From: a virus
Reading direction: 5' to 3' (one strand)
IMG/VR virus record: IMGVR_UViG_3300032291_001936
Coordinates: 1 to 46,524 of that record
Length of the DNA stretch: 46,524 nucleotides
A model generated the notes under the pieces. That model had not been told where the DNA came from. It saw only the letters and a program-made list of their open reading frames with translations, and ran no database searches. This document shows, in pieces, positions 32,125-41,147 of this stretch; position 1 is the stretch's first letter; each line of letters begins with the position of its first letter. Made by a program: the position numbers and the translations under genes.

Positions 32125-35100
32125 ATGCCTCCAAAGACCAATTATACAACTGAGCAAGCCAAACTGGTTAGGGATATTAAAAAAACTAATGAAGAAATAG
32201 CAAAACTTCAAAGTAATTTAATTGAAGGGGATAAAGTGCAGCTAGAAATTATTGCTGAACAAAGTAAAAAACTTAGAGATTTACAAAAAATATATAAAGA
32301 TAATGTAAAAGTTATTAATAAAGCTACATTAGAATTCGAAGATATGGATGATACTTTAATTAGTATTGGAAATACAATGAAAACTAATAATAAATTAGTA
32401 GAACTTCAATCTGATAATTTTACAAAAGTTAAACTTGTAGCAACAAGTATTGCAGATGAATTGGCAAAAGGAGGAGCTAGTAATGAAAAAACTCAAAAAC
32501 AAATTATTGCGGCTCAAAATGCATATAAAAGTATGCATATATCAATTGCAGACGCCAATAAAGAATATGCATTAGGTAGAATATCAAATGAAGAACGTGT
32601 TGAATTAATTAAAAGACAATCTGAGGCATTTCAAGATATGGTATCTGTTATTGATATGACTAAAGTATCATCGGAAGAATTAACAGAGCAAATAAAAAAT
32701 ATGACGGATGAGGCTGAGCATTTCGGTAATAGTATGAAAGAAGCTCAAGTTAAATCTGAAAAATTAGATAGTATATTTGAATCATTTGAAGGTATCCCAG
32801 CATTAGGACAAGTAAACCAATTATTAAAAACAAATATAAAAGATACAGTTGCATTCAAAGCAGCTGTATTTGCATTAGGAGCAGCATTAGGTAAAGCCGC
32901 ATTTGATTATTTTGGCGCACCTATGAAAGCAGCAATGCAGCAACATAAAGAAATTGAACAACTTGGAATAGATGGTGAGGCTGAAAGAGCTAAAATGACA
33001 ATGGATAGGGGGTTCATTGATAGAGATGCAGCCAAAGGTTATAGTAAAATACAAGAAGAATCTGATAATAATAGAATTGATACTGCACATAATGTAGCAC
33101 AAGCTATGAATGAAGCAGCTTTTGCCGGTCAAAAAGCAGCAAATAGTTTTTCTGCATCAATGAAAAGTGGAGCAGCACAATTTGATAGAGCAGCTAAAAC
33201 AGCATTATTTGGTAAAAGTATTGGTAGTATAGGATATGGTGCTGCCCAAATGCAATTAGCAGGTATTGGTGCAGATAAAATAGCATCCGCAATGGAAGCA
33301 GCCGGAGCAGCAACTGGTAAAATGCCAACTGCAAAAGCAGCCGCTGATATGGCAGTTATGGCCGAAAGAACGGGACAATCCGTAGATGATATATCAACAA
33401 TCAATGAGGCATTCCAACGTATGGATGGTATGAGTGCAGAAGTTGCTATGAATATGCAAGAAGGGATGCGTAATATGGCAGACCAGGCTGGTATAGGTTT
33501 AGGTAATTTAATGAAAGAAGTTGCACAGGCATCCAAAGAAGCATTGGGTTATCAAATTAAATCTGGACCTGCGTTAGCAAAAGCAGTTGCATATACACAA
33601 TCAATGGGATTAAACTTTGGTGATGTAGCTAAAGCGGGTAAGAATATGGTAATGAACTATAAAGATAGTATCAAAGCCGAAATGCAATTAAGTTCTATGT
33701 TAGGAGAACAAGTTGATTTAGCGGAAGTAAGAGCTAAATTTGCAGCAGGTGATACCGAAGGTGCATTGAGTTCGTTAAAAGCACAGGGATTAAATCCTGA
33801 GGATATGGATATGTTCCAACAACAGGCATTACAAGATGCATTGGGAGGGATGGATTTAAGTTCATTACAAAAAGTAGCACAAAATACAGGCAAAGAAGTT
33901 GGTTTATCCGGAGGAAATGCAAAAGCAGGTAATCAGGATTTCTTATCAAGAACTCAATCTGCGGAAGCAACATTAAATGCACAAGAAGCAAGTATATCGG
34001 CACAACAAGCAATAGTTGATGCAAAATTAGCAGGCCAAATTGCAGATTCATTTATAAATTCGCCAGGCCATATAGCGTTTTTAAAAGCTCAGGCAGACCA
34101 AGCTATAAAATCTCAACAACTTAGTGAAGAGATGGAAAAGCTTTTTAAAAATTCCGATGCATATAATAAACAACTAACCAAAACTATGCAATTAAACTTC
34201 GTAGATACTATAAAAGAAGGTTTAATGAGTGGATTGGCAATGGTATCTGGTGGAGTAATAACTTCATTTTTAGCTAGTAAAATTGGTGGAGGTGCCGGAG
34301 CTAGTGCAATGAGTATGATTACCGGTGGAGGAGGAGCTCCTGCCGCAGTTGCTTCACCCGCAGCAAAAGCAGTTAGTGGTGTACAATCGGCAGCAGCTGG
34401 TGTGGGAGGAGCGGGTGGAGGTGGAATGGGTGGTGCATTATCTGGAATAGCTACTGGTCTTGCAGCGTTTGCAAATCCGGCAACGTTAGTAGGTTTAGCC
34501 GCAATTACTGCTGCATTGGTATTATTACAACCTGTTATAGAAACAATGGTACCTGTAATGGTAGAAATGGCTAGAGTGGTTGGTGAAGTAATAGTAAAAG
34601 CATTGGAAGTTGCTGGCCCAATAATCACTGCTATTTTAGAAGGAATAGGATATGTAATAGAATCAATAGGAAAAGCAATTGCAATGGTAATAACTGCCAT
34701 CGGAGATTCTCTTGTTAAAATAGGTAGTATCGATGGTGGAAATTTATTAGCAGTAGCAGCAGCATTGATACCACTTTCAGCTGGTTTAGTAGCTTTAGGT
34801 GCAGGAGAATTGATAGCAGGTGTTCTTGGGTTTGTTGGTTCTCTTTTTGGCGGCGGCGGCCCGACAATATGGGAAAAATTAAAGGAACTTGGTGATTCAG
34901 GACCAGCGTTAATGCAAGCAGCAACCGCAGTTAGTGTATTAGCACCTGCATTCGCAATGCTTTCGCAAGTAGATGATGGTGAGAATTTGGGAGCATTGAT
35001 GGACAATCTTAAATCAGCATTAACTAAGCTTGATGATAAAGCACAAGCAACATTAAAAGGATTAGCTGGAGCAATGCATGATTTTGGATATGGTGCATAC

Positions 35101-35709
35101 GCATTGGGTGTGGTAAGAAGTAATCCAAATTTAGAATTATTAGCAGCACAAATAAAATTATTATTAGCAGATGATGTAACAAGTGCAATAACAAAAGGTA
35201 CACCGATAATACAAGGACTTCAAACAACGTTAAATTCATTTAATACATCCACAATGGGATTAGCAAATTCTTTATACATGGTTAATCCACAACTTATGAT
35301 ATTATTAAATACAATGAACACCTTCAGTAATATTTCGGCCGGTATAGATACAACAACTTTAGCTTTGACAAATATGGCTTCAGCATTGAGTGAAGTTGCT
35401 AAAATAAACACTACAAATTTAACAAAAGTTCCTTGGGATAAAATGTCAGGTTTCAGTAAATCAAACGGAAACTTCGTATTAGCACAAAGTGCAAATAATA
35501 ATTTTAACATAGCACAAGAAAGTGCTAAAAATTTACAAAAATTAGCTACGGACTCAAAAGCAAATTTACAAGTATCTAAAAACTTACAAGCTTTAATTGC
35601 AGTATTAGCAAATGAACAAACTGCCGGAACACAATTGATTATAGATGGTAAAGCGGTTGCTAATATGTTAACAAGACGAGATGACAATCGTAGAGCAACA
35701 AAGGCTTAA
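32125..35709 (+). CDS. Tail tape measure protein
   Basis: This 1194-residue protein is the longest gene of the tail module and lies just after the putative chaperone pair, as tape measures do. The first 230 residues are charged and coiled-coil-like (KKTNEEIAKLQSNL; EQSKKLRDLQKIYKDN). The middle is Ala/Met/Gln-rich helix. Residues about 690-940 contain long hydrophobic stretches (NPATLVGLAAITAALVLLQP; LLAVAAALIPLSAGLVALG), as expected for a protein that may enter the host membrane during ejection. It is twice T4 gp29 (590 residues); at about 1.5 angstrom per residue this predicts a tail near 180 nm, an inference. No lysozyme or peptidase motif was recognised. Confidence 0.88.
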   Translation: MPPKTNYTTEQAKLVRDIKKTNEEIAKLQSNLIEGDKVQLEIIAEQSKKLRDLQKIYKDNVKVINKATLEFEDMDDTLISIGNTMKTNNKLVELQSDNFTKVKLVATSIADELAKGGASNEKTQKQIIAAQNAYKSMHISIADANKEYALGRISNEERVELIKRQSEAFQDMVSVIDMTKVSSEELTEQIKNMTDEAEHFGNSMKEAQVKSEKLDSIFESFEGIPALGQVNQLLKTNIKDTVAFKAAVFALGAALGKAAFDYFGAPMKAAMQQHKEIEQLGIDGEAERAKMTMDRGFIDRDAAKGYSKIQEESDNNRIDTAHNVAQAMNEAAFAGQKAANSFSASMKSGAAQFDRAAKTALFGKSIGSIGYGAAQMQLAGIGADKIASAMEAAGAATGKMPTAKAAADMAVMAERTGQSVDDISTINEAFQRMDGMSAEVAMNMQEGMRNMADQAGIGLGNLMKEVAQASKEALGYQIKSGPALAKAVAYTQSMGLNFGDVAKAGKNMVMNYKDSIKAEMQLSSMLGEQVDLAEVRAKFAAGDTEGALSSLKAQGLNPEDMDMFQQQALQDALGGMDLSSLQKVAQNTGKEVGLSGGNAKAGNQDFLSRTQSAEATLNAQEASISAQQAIVDAKLAGQIADSFINSPGHIAFLKAQADQAIKSQQLSEEMEKLFKNSDAYNKQLTKTMQLNFVDTIKEGLMSGLAMVSGGVITSFLASKIGGGAGASAMSMITGGGGAPAAVASPAAKAVSGVQSAAAGVGGAGGGGMGGALSGIATGLAAFANPATLVGLAAITAALVLLQPVIETMVPVMVEMARVVGEVIVKALEVAGPIITAILEGIGYVIESIGKAIAMVITAIGDSLVKIGSIDGGNLLAVAAALIPLSAGLVALGAGELIAGVLGFVGSLFGGGGPTIWEKLKELGDSGPALMQAATAVSVLAPAFAMLSQVDDGENLGALMDNLKSALTKLDDKAQATLKGLAGAMHDFGYGAYALGVVRSNPNLELLAAQIKLLLADDVTSAITKGTPIIQGLQTTLNSFNTSTMGLANSLYMVNPQLMILLNTMNTFSNISAGIDTTTLALTNMASALSEVAKINTTNLTKVPWDKMSGFSKSNGNFVLAQSANNNFNIAQESAKNLQKLATDSKANLQVSKNLQALIAVLANEQTAGTQLIIDGKAVANMLTRRDDNRRATKA

Positions 35710-35724
35710 TATTTTATTTAATGG

Positions 35725-35733
35725 ATATTTATA
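35725..35733 (+). promoter_or_regulatory. Candidate late promoter element ATATTTATA
   Basis: The element lies 18 nt before the ATG at 35752, after the tape measure gene. Confidence 0.5.
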
Positions 35734-35751
35734 GTAAATACATTATTATAA

Positions 35752-37110
35752 ATGGCAACAATCTTAGACTTATTTAAATCACAAAAAAAGGATATATACG
35801 GAAAATTGGACAACATCCGTATAGAAAGTAGAGGTTTAATAAACCCACCAAGAGGTGCTGCATTGATTGCATCGTCTCCAAATGCTTTAGCTGATTTAAT
35901 AGGTGGCCAGATTGGAGGCGCATTGGGTGGTTCGGCAAATAGACCATCCGATACTATTTTTAGAAATGATTCATTTTTAGCAAAACCAATATCTTTATTT
36001 AAAACACCGGAAGCATTGAGAAATGCGGTTGATGCTGGGACAATATATTTTGTAAAAAAATCACCTTCACCGGAATCTATTTTTAATAAAATAAAACAAG
36101 GTAGTTCATCTCCATTAGGTGTTGCTGCAAATATTGGATTTGGTTTATTAAAAGGATTGAAAAATAGAAACCCAACAAGAGATAATCCATATGGTGCAAA
36201 ATATACTACAACATTTGATGGTAAAACAATAAATGAAACAAAAACTTTTTCAAATTTTGCAACAACAGATAAAGTTGGATTTTATCAAGAATATGTAAAG
36301 TCAATAAATCCAATTACAGGAGAAACCGAATATGTAGCGGGTACCATTAATAAACGAGATGAAAACAGCTTACTAAAAGGTAAAAGTTTTGATATTATAA
36401 ATAAAGATATTTTAGAATCATTATCAGCTGCCGATGATTATACCGATAAGGTTTATGAAGAATTTAAACAAAAAAATACATTAAATACACCATTTGTTTA
36501 TATAAAAACTTATGGAAAAGCAGATAGTGGTATATTGTTACCAGGAACAGTAACAGGCCTTGCAGAAGATTTTGCACCAGAAATTAGTGAATTTAAATAT
36601 ATAGGTTCACCTTTTAATGTATACAAATATGCTGGAGTTTCTAGAAATGTTCATTTTGAATTAAAACTTTATTATTATGATTATAAAACAAAAGTAACAA
36701 TGAAGAAAAATTTGGATAAGTTAAGAAAATTAGTTTTTCCAGATGAAAATATAAGTGTAAATAAATATAATAATAGTGCAGGTGCATCTCCAATGTTATT
36801 TAATCCAAATTTAGTTCATTTAACTATTAATGGTATGTATGATAATTTATTTGGTATAATAGATACATTATCAATTGGTATAGACGAAACAGTATCATGG
36901 GGAAGTATGGATATAGGAGATAAGAGTTTATCTTCATCAACAAAAGCACCTGAAATATTTCCAACGGTTATTAATATAAGTATGGGTATGAAGGTTATTG
37001 AAAATCCAAAGGTTGAAAATGATAAATATCTTTATAATTTTACAGGATACACTGCTCAAACTTTAAAAGAGTATTTAAAAAATGTAAATGAATTGGTAAA
37101 TAATAAATAA
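35752..37110 (+). CDS. Baseplate tail-tube cap/initiator protein, gp48/gp54-like
   Basis: The 452-residue protein has an N-terminal Gly/Ala-rich helix (LADLIGGQIGGALGG), a poorly conserved centre, and a C-terminal beta domain (HFELKLYYYDYKTKVTMKKN, then LVHLTINGMYDNLFGIID, LSIGIDETVSWG and PTVINISMGMKVIE) that resembles tube-like domains of tail-tube initiator proteins. In T4, gp48 and gp54 cap the baseplate and seed tube growth. Its place between tape measure and a LysM baseplate gene supports this. Its stop codon shares one base with the next ATG. Precise equivalence to either T4 protein is uncertain. Confidence 0.5.
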   Translation: MATILDLFKSQKKDIYGKLDNIRIESRGLINPPRGAALIASSPNALADLIGGQIGGALGGSANRPSDTIFRNDSFLAKPISLFKTPEALRNAVDAGTIYFVKKSPSPESIFNKIKQGSSSPLGVAANIGFGLLKGLKNRNPTRDNPYGAKYTTTFDGKTINETKTFSNFATTDKVGFYQEYVKSINPITGETEYVAGTINKRDENSLLKGKSFDIINKDILESLSAADDYTDKVYEEFKQKNTLNTPFVYIKTYGKADSGILLPGTVTGLAEDFAPEISEFKYIGSPFNVYKYAGVSRNVHFELKLYYYDYKTKVTMKKNLDKLRKLVFPDENISVNKYNNSAGASPMLFNPNLVHLTINGMYDNLFGIIDTLSIGIDETVSWGSMDIGDKSLSSSTKAPEIFPTVINISMGMKVIENPKVENDKYLYNFTGYTAQTLKEYLKNVNELVNNK

Positions 37111-37412
37111 TGTCTAATAGATACACATACACAAAACAATTGAAAGATATTGATACTAAAAAAAATTATTTAGAAAGTACAATATATCCATTGATAAAAC
37201 CAAACGATAATGATTTATATATCATATCGGAACAAGGTGATAGATTGGATTTGTTAGCATACAAATATTATAATGATGTATCGTTGTGGTGGATTATAGC
37301 AACTGCAAATAATTTAAATGATGCCAATTTTTTTGTACAACCTGGTTTACAATTAAGAATACCATCCGATTTAACATCTATATCTAATAATTTGGCAAAA
37401 ATAAATAAATAA
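37110..37412 (+). CDS. LysM-like baseplate protein (gp53/gpX-like)
   Basis: The 100-residue protein contains a LysM-type module: ISEQGDRLDLLAYKYYNDVS, then WWIIATANNLNDANFF and VQPGLQLRIP, in residues about 39-90. In phages this module, as in T4 gp53 or P2 gpX, joins baseplate wedge or tube to the hub. It is about half the length of T4 gp53 (196 residues), essentially the LysM part only. It is coupled to the previous gene through a one-base overlap and followed after 3 nt by the hub gene. Confidence 0.7.
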   Translation: MSNRYTYTKQLKDIDTKKNYLESTIYPLIKPNDNDLYIISEQGDRLDLLAYKYYNDVSLWWIIATANNLNDANFFVQPGLQLRIPSDLTSISNNLAKINK

Positions 37413-37415
37413 GTT

Positions 37416-39878
37416 ATGGGATTTCCATTTTTAGCACCATTAAGTCCTTGGGTAGTTGAAGTATTAAAAGAACGAGAAGAGAGTACATTTGACACCGCTT
37501 TCAGAAATCCATATGCAATATTGACATCTGGAGCATTGGTAGTAAAGGGAACCGCAGAAACTGACCCAAATAAAAGAAAAAAACAATTACAAGATTTAAT
37601 TAATAATCCAGGAGATAATTCTTATAAAGGTTGTATTATATCAAATAATTCAAACGATATTGGATTATCATATCAAACAGGTAAAACAACCATAGGAATT
37701 GATTTTACAGGTAAACCAATAGTAGTTGATGATGAAGAGGGTAGAAAAGTTTCAACACCAATTATTACCTCAATTGAAATAGATACCGATGGTGCAAACA
37801 ATACATTAAAAACTGCTAGAATTAATGTTGTATGTTTTACTTTAAAACAATTGGAAATGTTTGAATTGTTTTTTATGAAACCCGGTATGAATGTATTATT
37901 AGAATGGGGTGATTCATCTTTATTAAAAACAGAATTTAATTATGAAAAATTAGCTAATATTCCACAAGTTAAAAAAAGAAAATATAATAGATATAAAGAT
38001 GGTAAAGAAATTGAAAAATTTGACCCATTTAAGAGACCAGAGCAGGCATTGATTCCAAAAATAGGTGACTACGATACATGGTGTAGAAATTTTTCAGATT
38101 ATTATAGGTCGGACACGGATGCAATAGTTAAATATTTAGAAAGAATAGAACAATCATTGGGTACATATGATTTGGTTGCCGGTAAAGTATTGGATTACAG
38201 TTTTTCAATGGGTGATAATGGTACCTATCAGATAATGTTAGAAGTAACACAGGGTAATCAAGTTAGTCTTGCAATTCCACATAACCCAAATAAAACAAAT
38301 AGTAAATTGGGAACACAGATGGCTGATTCAAATATAAAACCATATGACCAAATAGTAGAACTAATTGCAACGGATTTTAATTTAAATAAAGAAAATTTAA
38401 TAAAAATATTAGACTTTCCTCATCCGATAAAAGGTGGTAAATGGGAAAATGATTGGTTTAATTTTTTAAAAGTAAATAAAGAACAAAAAGATACAACGGC
38501 ATCACAAGATGCATATATTTCTTTAAGATTTGTTTTAAAAATTTTAATGAATTATATTTTAGTAAGTGGAAATGTGGATGAAAAATTTTTTACTTTTCAT
38601 TTACCCGTAGTTAATAGATTACCTGACCCCGATGGTTTAGAAAAGGATGGTGATAAATTTAAAGAATATAATGTATTACCTGTCACATCTAATAGATTTA
38701 TAATGTCTAGTTCAGATGAAATTATATTTCCATCTGCAGAATTACCAAATATAGTTGCACCAATACAACCAAAAGAAAATGAACCAGCATTATCAGATGA
38801 CCAAAATGTTATAGGTATGGATATTAGTTCTAAAGTAAATGGAACAATTAATGGATACTCATTTCATATAACAGATGTATATGCGGTAGTAAATTCAAAA
38901 CCAACAATATATATTTCCAATGAAAATTTAATTGATTTAATTGGAGATGCTTTAAATATATTTTTAAAATACGAATCGGTTGTAAAACTTTGGAATAGAA
39001 CTCAAACTAGAATAGATTTTTTAGAAAGTATATTAAATATGATTAATTCAAATAGTTATGGATTATTTACTTTGGTGTATGGTTTACAAACTGAAAATGG
39101 ACTACCTACCGTTGTTGATTATAAAATGGCAACAAAGGAGATACAATTACAAAATGCCCAACAAGAAATTTATAGATTTAAACCAACAACCATAAAATCA
39201 ATTGTTAAAAATTTTAGTTTTAATTTTGAAATGAGCAATTTGGTTGCAGGTAGAACATTATTTAATTCAAATAAAGCAATTGCAGAAGCTAAAGAAAATT
39301 TAACTGACGAACAGAAAAAAAATACTACAACGGATACTTTACAATTACCACCAAATGCATATAAATCGATAGATAATTCTACATTTGCAAATTCGGATGG
39401 TTGGTATTCCATTAATAATGTTGAATTAAAAAGAATAGAAGCCTCTTTTGAAAAAGCAAAGAAAAATATAAATAGTAGTGTATCAAATGAGGGAGATAGC
39501 AATACTGCAACAAAGGCGGCAGAAAATTTAACAGATGTAATTAATACTAAAACTACAAAATTTATATTAGATAAAGCCGGAAAAAATATCCAACCACTTA
39601 TTTATAAAGACCCAACATTTATACAAAATTATATAACACAAATGCAAATTCAATCTCCAACTAAAAAATCAACACTATCACCAATAGATATTACACTTAC
39701 AATAGATGGATTTAGTGGTTTTAGGTGTGGACAATACTTTAATGTAGATGGTATTCCTGAAATATATAACCAAATAGGTGTATTTCAAATCACTAATACA
39801 AAGCATAATATTGAAAAAGATGGTGGATGGAATACAACAATTGAAGCTGGATTTAGAATTATAAACAAAAAGAAATAA
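37416..39878 (+). CDS. Baseplate hub protein, gp27/gpD-like
   Basis: The 820-residue protein has an N-terminal region with GCIISNNSNDIGLSYQTGKT, STPIITSIEIDTDGANNTLK and LKQLEMFELFFMKPGMNV, a conserved hub-like pattern in marine T4-like phages. The C-terminus (LSPIDITLTIDGFSGF, RCGQYFNVDGIPEIYNQIG, FQITNTKHNIEKDGGWNTTI) is the barrel domain typical of hub proteins such as gp27 and P2 gpD. It is about twice T4 gp27 (391), suggesting additional inserted domains. It would form the trimeric hub through which the tube ejects DNA. No lysozyme domain like gp5 was seen. Confidence 0.6.
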   Translation: MGFPFLAPLSPWVVEVLKEREESTFDTAFRNPYAILTSGALVVKGTAETDPNKRKKQLQDLINNPGDNSYKGCIISNNSNDIGLSYQTGKTTIGIDFTGKPIVVDDEEGRKVSTPIITSIEIDTDGANNTLKTARINVVCFTLKQLEMFELFFMKPGMNVLLEWGDSSLLKTEFNYEKLANIPQVKKRKYNRYKDGKEIEKFDPFKRPEQALIPKIGDYDTWCRNFSDYYRSDTDAIVKYLERIEQSLGTYDLVAGKVLDYSFSMGDNGTYQIMLEVTQGNQVSLAIPHNPNKTNSKLGTQMADSNIKPYDQIVELIATDFNLNKENLIKILDFPHPIKGGKWENDWFNFLKVNKEQKDTTASQDAYISLRFVLKILMNYILVSGNVDEKFFTFHLPVVNRLPDPDGLEKDGDKFKEYNVLPVTSNRFIMSSSDEIIFPSAELPNIVAPIQPKENEPALSDDQNVIGMDISSKVNGTINGYSFHITDVYAVVNSKPTIYISNENLIDLIGDALNIFLKYESVVKLWNRTQTRIDFLESILNMINSNSYGLFTLVYGLQTENGLPTVVDYKMATKEIQLQNAQQEIYRFKPTTIKSIVKNFSFNFEMSNLVAGRTLFNSNKAIAEAKENLTDEQKKNTTTDTLQLPPNAYKSIDNSTFANSDGWYSINNVELKRIEASFEKAKKNINSSVSNEGDSNTATKAAENLTDVINTKTTKFILDKAGKNIQPLIYKDPTFIQNYITQMQIQSPTKKSTLSPIDITLTIDGFSGFRCGQYFNVDGIPEIYNQIGVFQITNTKHNIEKDGGWNTTIEAGFRIINKKK

Positions 39879-39882
39879 TTAG

Positions 39883-40257
39883 ATGTATAAAGATATATCC
39901 AAAAATATAGATTTTTTTAAAATTCAATATCCAAATACAGTTGTGCCAATTCCGACCACCCAAGATTATGAAAATGGATTTATTAGAAGATATTTTATTA
40001 GACATGCAAATGATATAGATGGCCACATTTTTGAAATATCGGAAGATACATATTCACAATATTTAGAAAATCCATTTTGGAAAGTTCAACAAATTAAATG
40101 GAGAATAACTGGACCTATCGAAGCAACTTATAAAGATAGTGGTGAAATTAATGATGTGGGGGTAAAAAATTCAAATACATCTGCATTAAATATTGCAAGT
40201 ATAAATTTAAAAAATTTAAAATTATATTTTCCAAACATTTTACAATTTCATAAATAG
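39883..40257 (+). CDS. Conserved baseplate-linked protein of unknown function
   Basis: The 124-residue product follows the hub gene by 4 nt. It contains YENGFIRRYFIRHANDIDG, HIFEISEDTYSQYLENPFW and VQQIKWRITGPIEATYKDS, a pattern that I associate with small proteins beside hub genes in marine T4-like phages. No catalytic or membrane features are seen. The likely role is a baseplate component. The family name is not known to me. Confidence 0.6.
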   Translation: MYKDISKNIDFFKIQYPNTVVPIPTTQDYENGFIRRYFIRHANDIDGHIFEISEDTYSQYLENPFWKVQQIKWRITGPIEATYKDSGEINDVGVKNSNTSALNIASINLKNLKLYFPNILQFHK

Positions 40258-40280
40258 AATTGACTAAAATCATATAAAAA

Positions 40281-40312
40281 TTTGGTAATTTAAATATTTT
40301 TCATTATATTTA
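40281..40312 (+). promoter_or_regulatory. Host-type promoter: TTTG-N20-TATATTTA
   Basis: TTTG at 40281-40284 and TATATTTA at 40305-40312 fit the Bacteroidota -33/-7 consensus apart from the last base. They lie in the 75-nt gap before the oxygenase at 40333, with a 20-nt leader after the box. Confidence 0.55.
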
Positions 40313-40332
40313 ATTATATAAATAAATTAGTT

Positions 40333-41109
40333 ATGAAAGAATACAAACACTTATCCTTTGAGGAAAGACAACAAATGACCTTTGATTGGAGATACAGAGG
40401 TTGGACAGTTTTAGAATTATTAACCGAAGATGAGGTTGATGAATTAAATGCAGAATTAGCAAAATTAAGATTGGAAAGAAATCAAAACGAACCTGAAAAA
40501 TGGCAAGAGTTTGAACCAATCATGCACCCACACAAAGTTTCTGAAAAAATTGAAAAGATGTTTTCACATCCTAAAATGATTGAAGCATGTGAATTTTTAA
40601 TGGAAGGTGATATTGTCGGAATGCAAACTTGGGCATACTACAAACCAAAAGGTGAATTAGGAAGAGACCAACATCAAAACGCATTCTATACAGGTTGTGG
40701 GCATAATGAAATTGTAAACACTGCATTGGCATTAGATAATCACGACCCTGAAAACGGAGCAGTGTGGAACTATGAGGGTTCGCATAGATTACCTACATTA
40801 CCAATTGAAGATAATGAGGAAAGAAAGAAAACAAACACAGGCAATTGGAGAAGTGAGAGAGGTAAGAGTTGTGTGATGCCAGAAGGACATGATTTTAAAA
40901 AGATTGAAGGATATTTAAGAAAAGGACAAGTTGCACTATTACACTCACACATTGTACATGGTAGTGAACCAAATAGAGATACAACAAGAATGAGAAGAAA
41001 TTTCCTTTGTGGTTATTTAAAGAAGGGTGCATATTTCAATCCAGGTAACCAAATGAAAAGAGAACCAATTGACATCTATGAGATGAAGCAAAAACATTGG
41101 GGAGAATAA
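40333..41109 (+). CDS. PhyH-family oxygenase-like protein with H-x-N motif
   Basis: The 258-residue protein has the phytanoyl-CoA dioxygenase layout: a GWTVLELLTEDEVDELNAEL start, a metal site around residues 109-121 (GRDQHQNAFYTG), NHDPENGAVWNYEGSH at about 136-151, distal H209 (HSHIVHGSEPN) and R219 or R221 for 2-oxoglutarate. The first site normally reads H-x-D/E; here it is H114-Q-N116. The acid ligand is thus missing, as in iron halogenases, where Ala or Gly replaces it, so altered chemistry or loss of activity is possible. Substrate is unknown. It has its own host-type promoter and sits apart from the other two oxygenases. Confidence 0.75.
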   Translation: MKEYKHLSFEERQQMTFDWRYRGWTVLELLTEDEVDELNAELAKLRLERNQNEPEKWQEFEPIMHPHKVSEKIEKMFSHPKMIEACEFLMEGDIVGMQTWAYYKPKGELGRDQHQNAFYTGCGHNEIVNTALALDNHDPENGAVWNYEGSHRLPTLPIEDNEERKKTNTGNWRSERGKSCVMPEGHDFKKIEGYLRKGQVALLHSHIVHGSEPNRDTTRMRRNFLCGYLKKGAYFNPGNQMKREPIDIYEMKQKHWGE

Positions 41110-41111
41110 AT

Positions 41112-41141
41112 TTTGTAAATCAAAATATTTTTAGTATATTG
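41112..41141 (+). promoter_or_regulatory. Host-type promoter: TTTG-N19-TATATTG
   Basis: TTTG at 41112-41115 and TATATTG at 41135-41141 are 19 nt apart, one base short of the full TAnnTTTG. The ATG follows after only 6 nt, so the message would be leaderless or nearly so. Confidence 0.5.
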
Positions 41142-41147
41142 TAGGGT

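Noticed and set aside
40317-40324. TATAAATA, the T4 late promoter box, on the + strand before the PhyH-like gene
   Set aside because: It is the only copy noted upstream of a gene in that orientation, lies 8 nt from the ATG, and a better host-type promoter overlaps the same gap. It is probably chance in AT-rich DNA.
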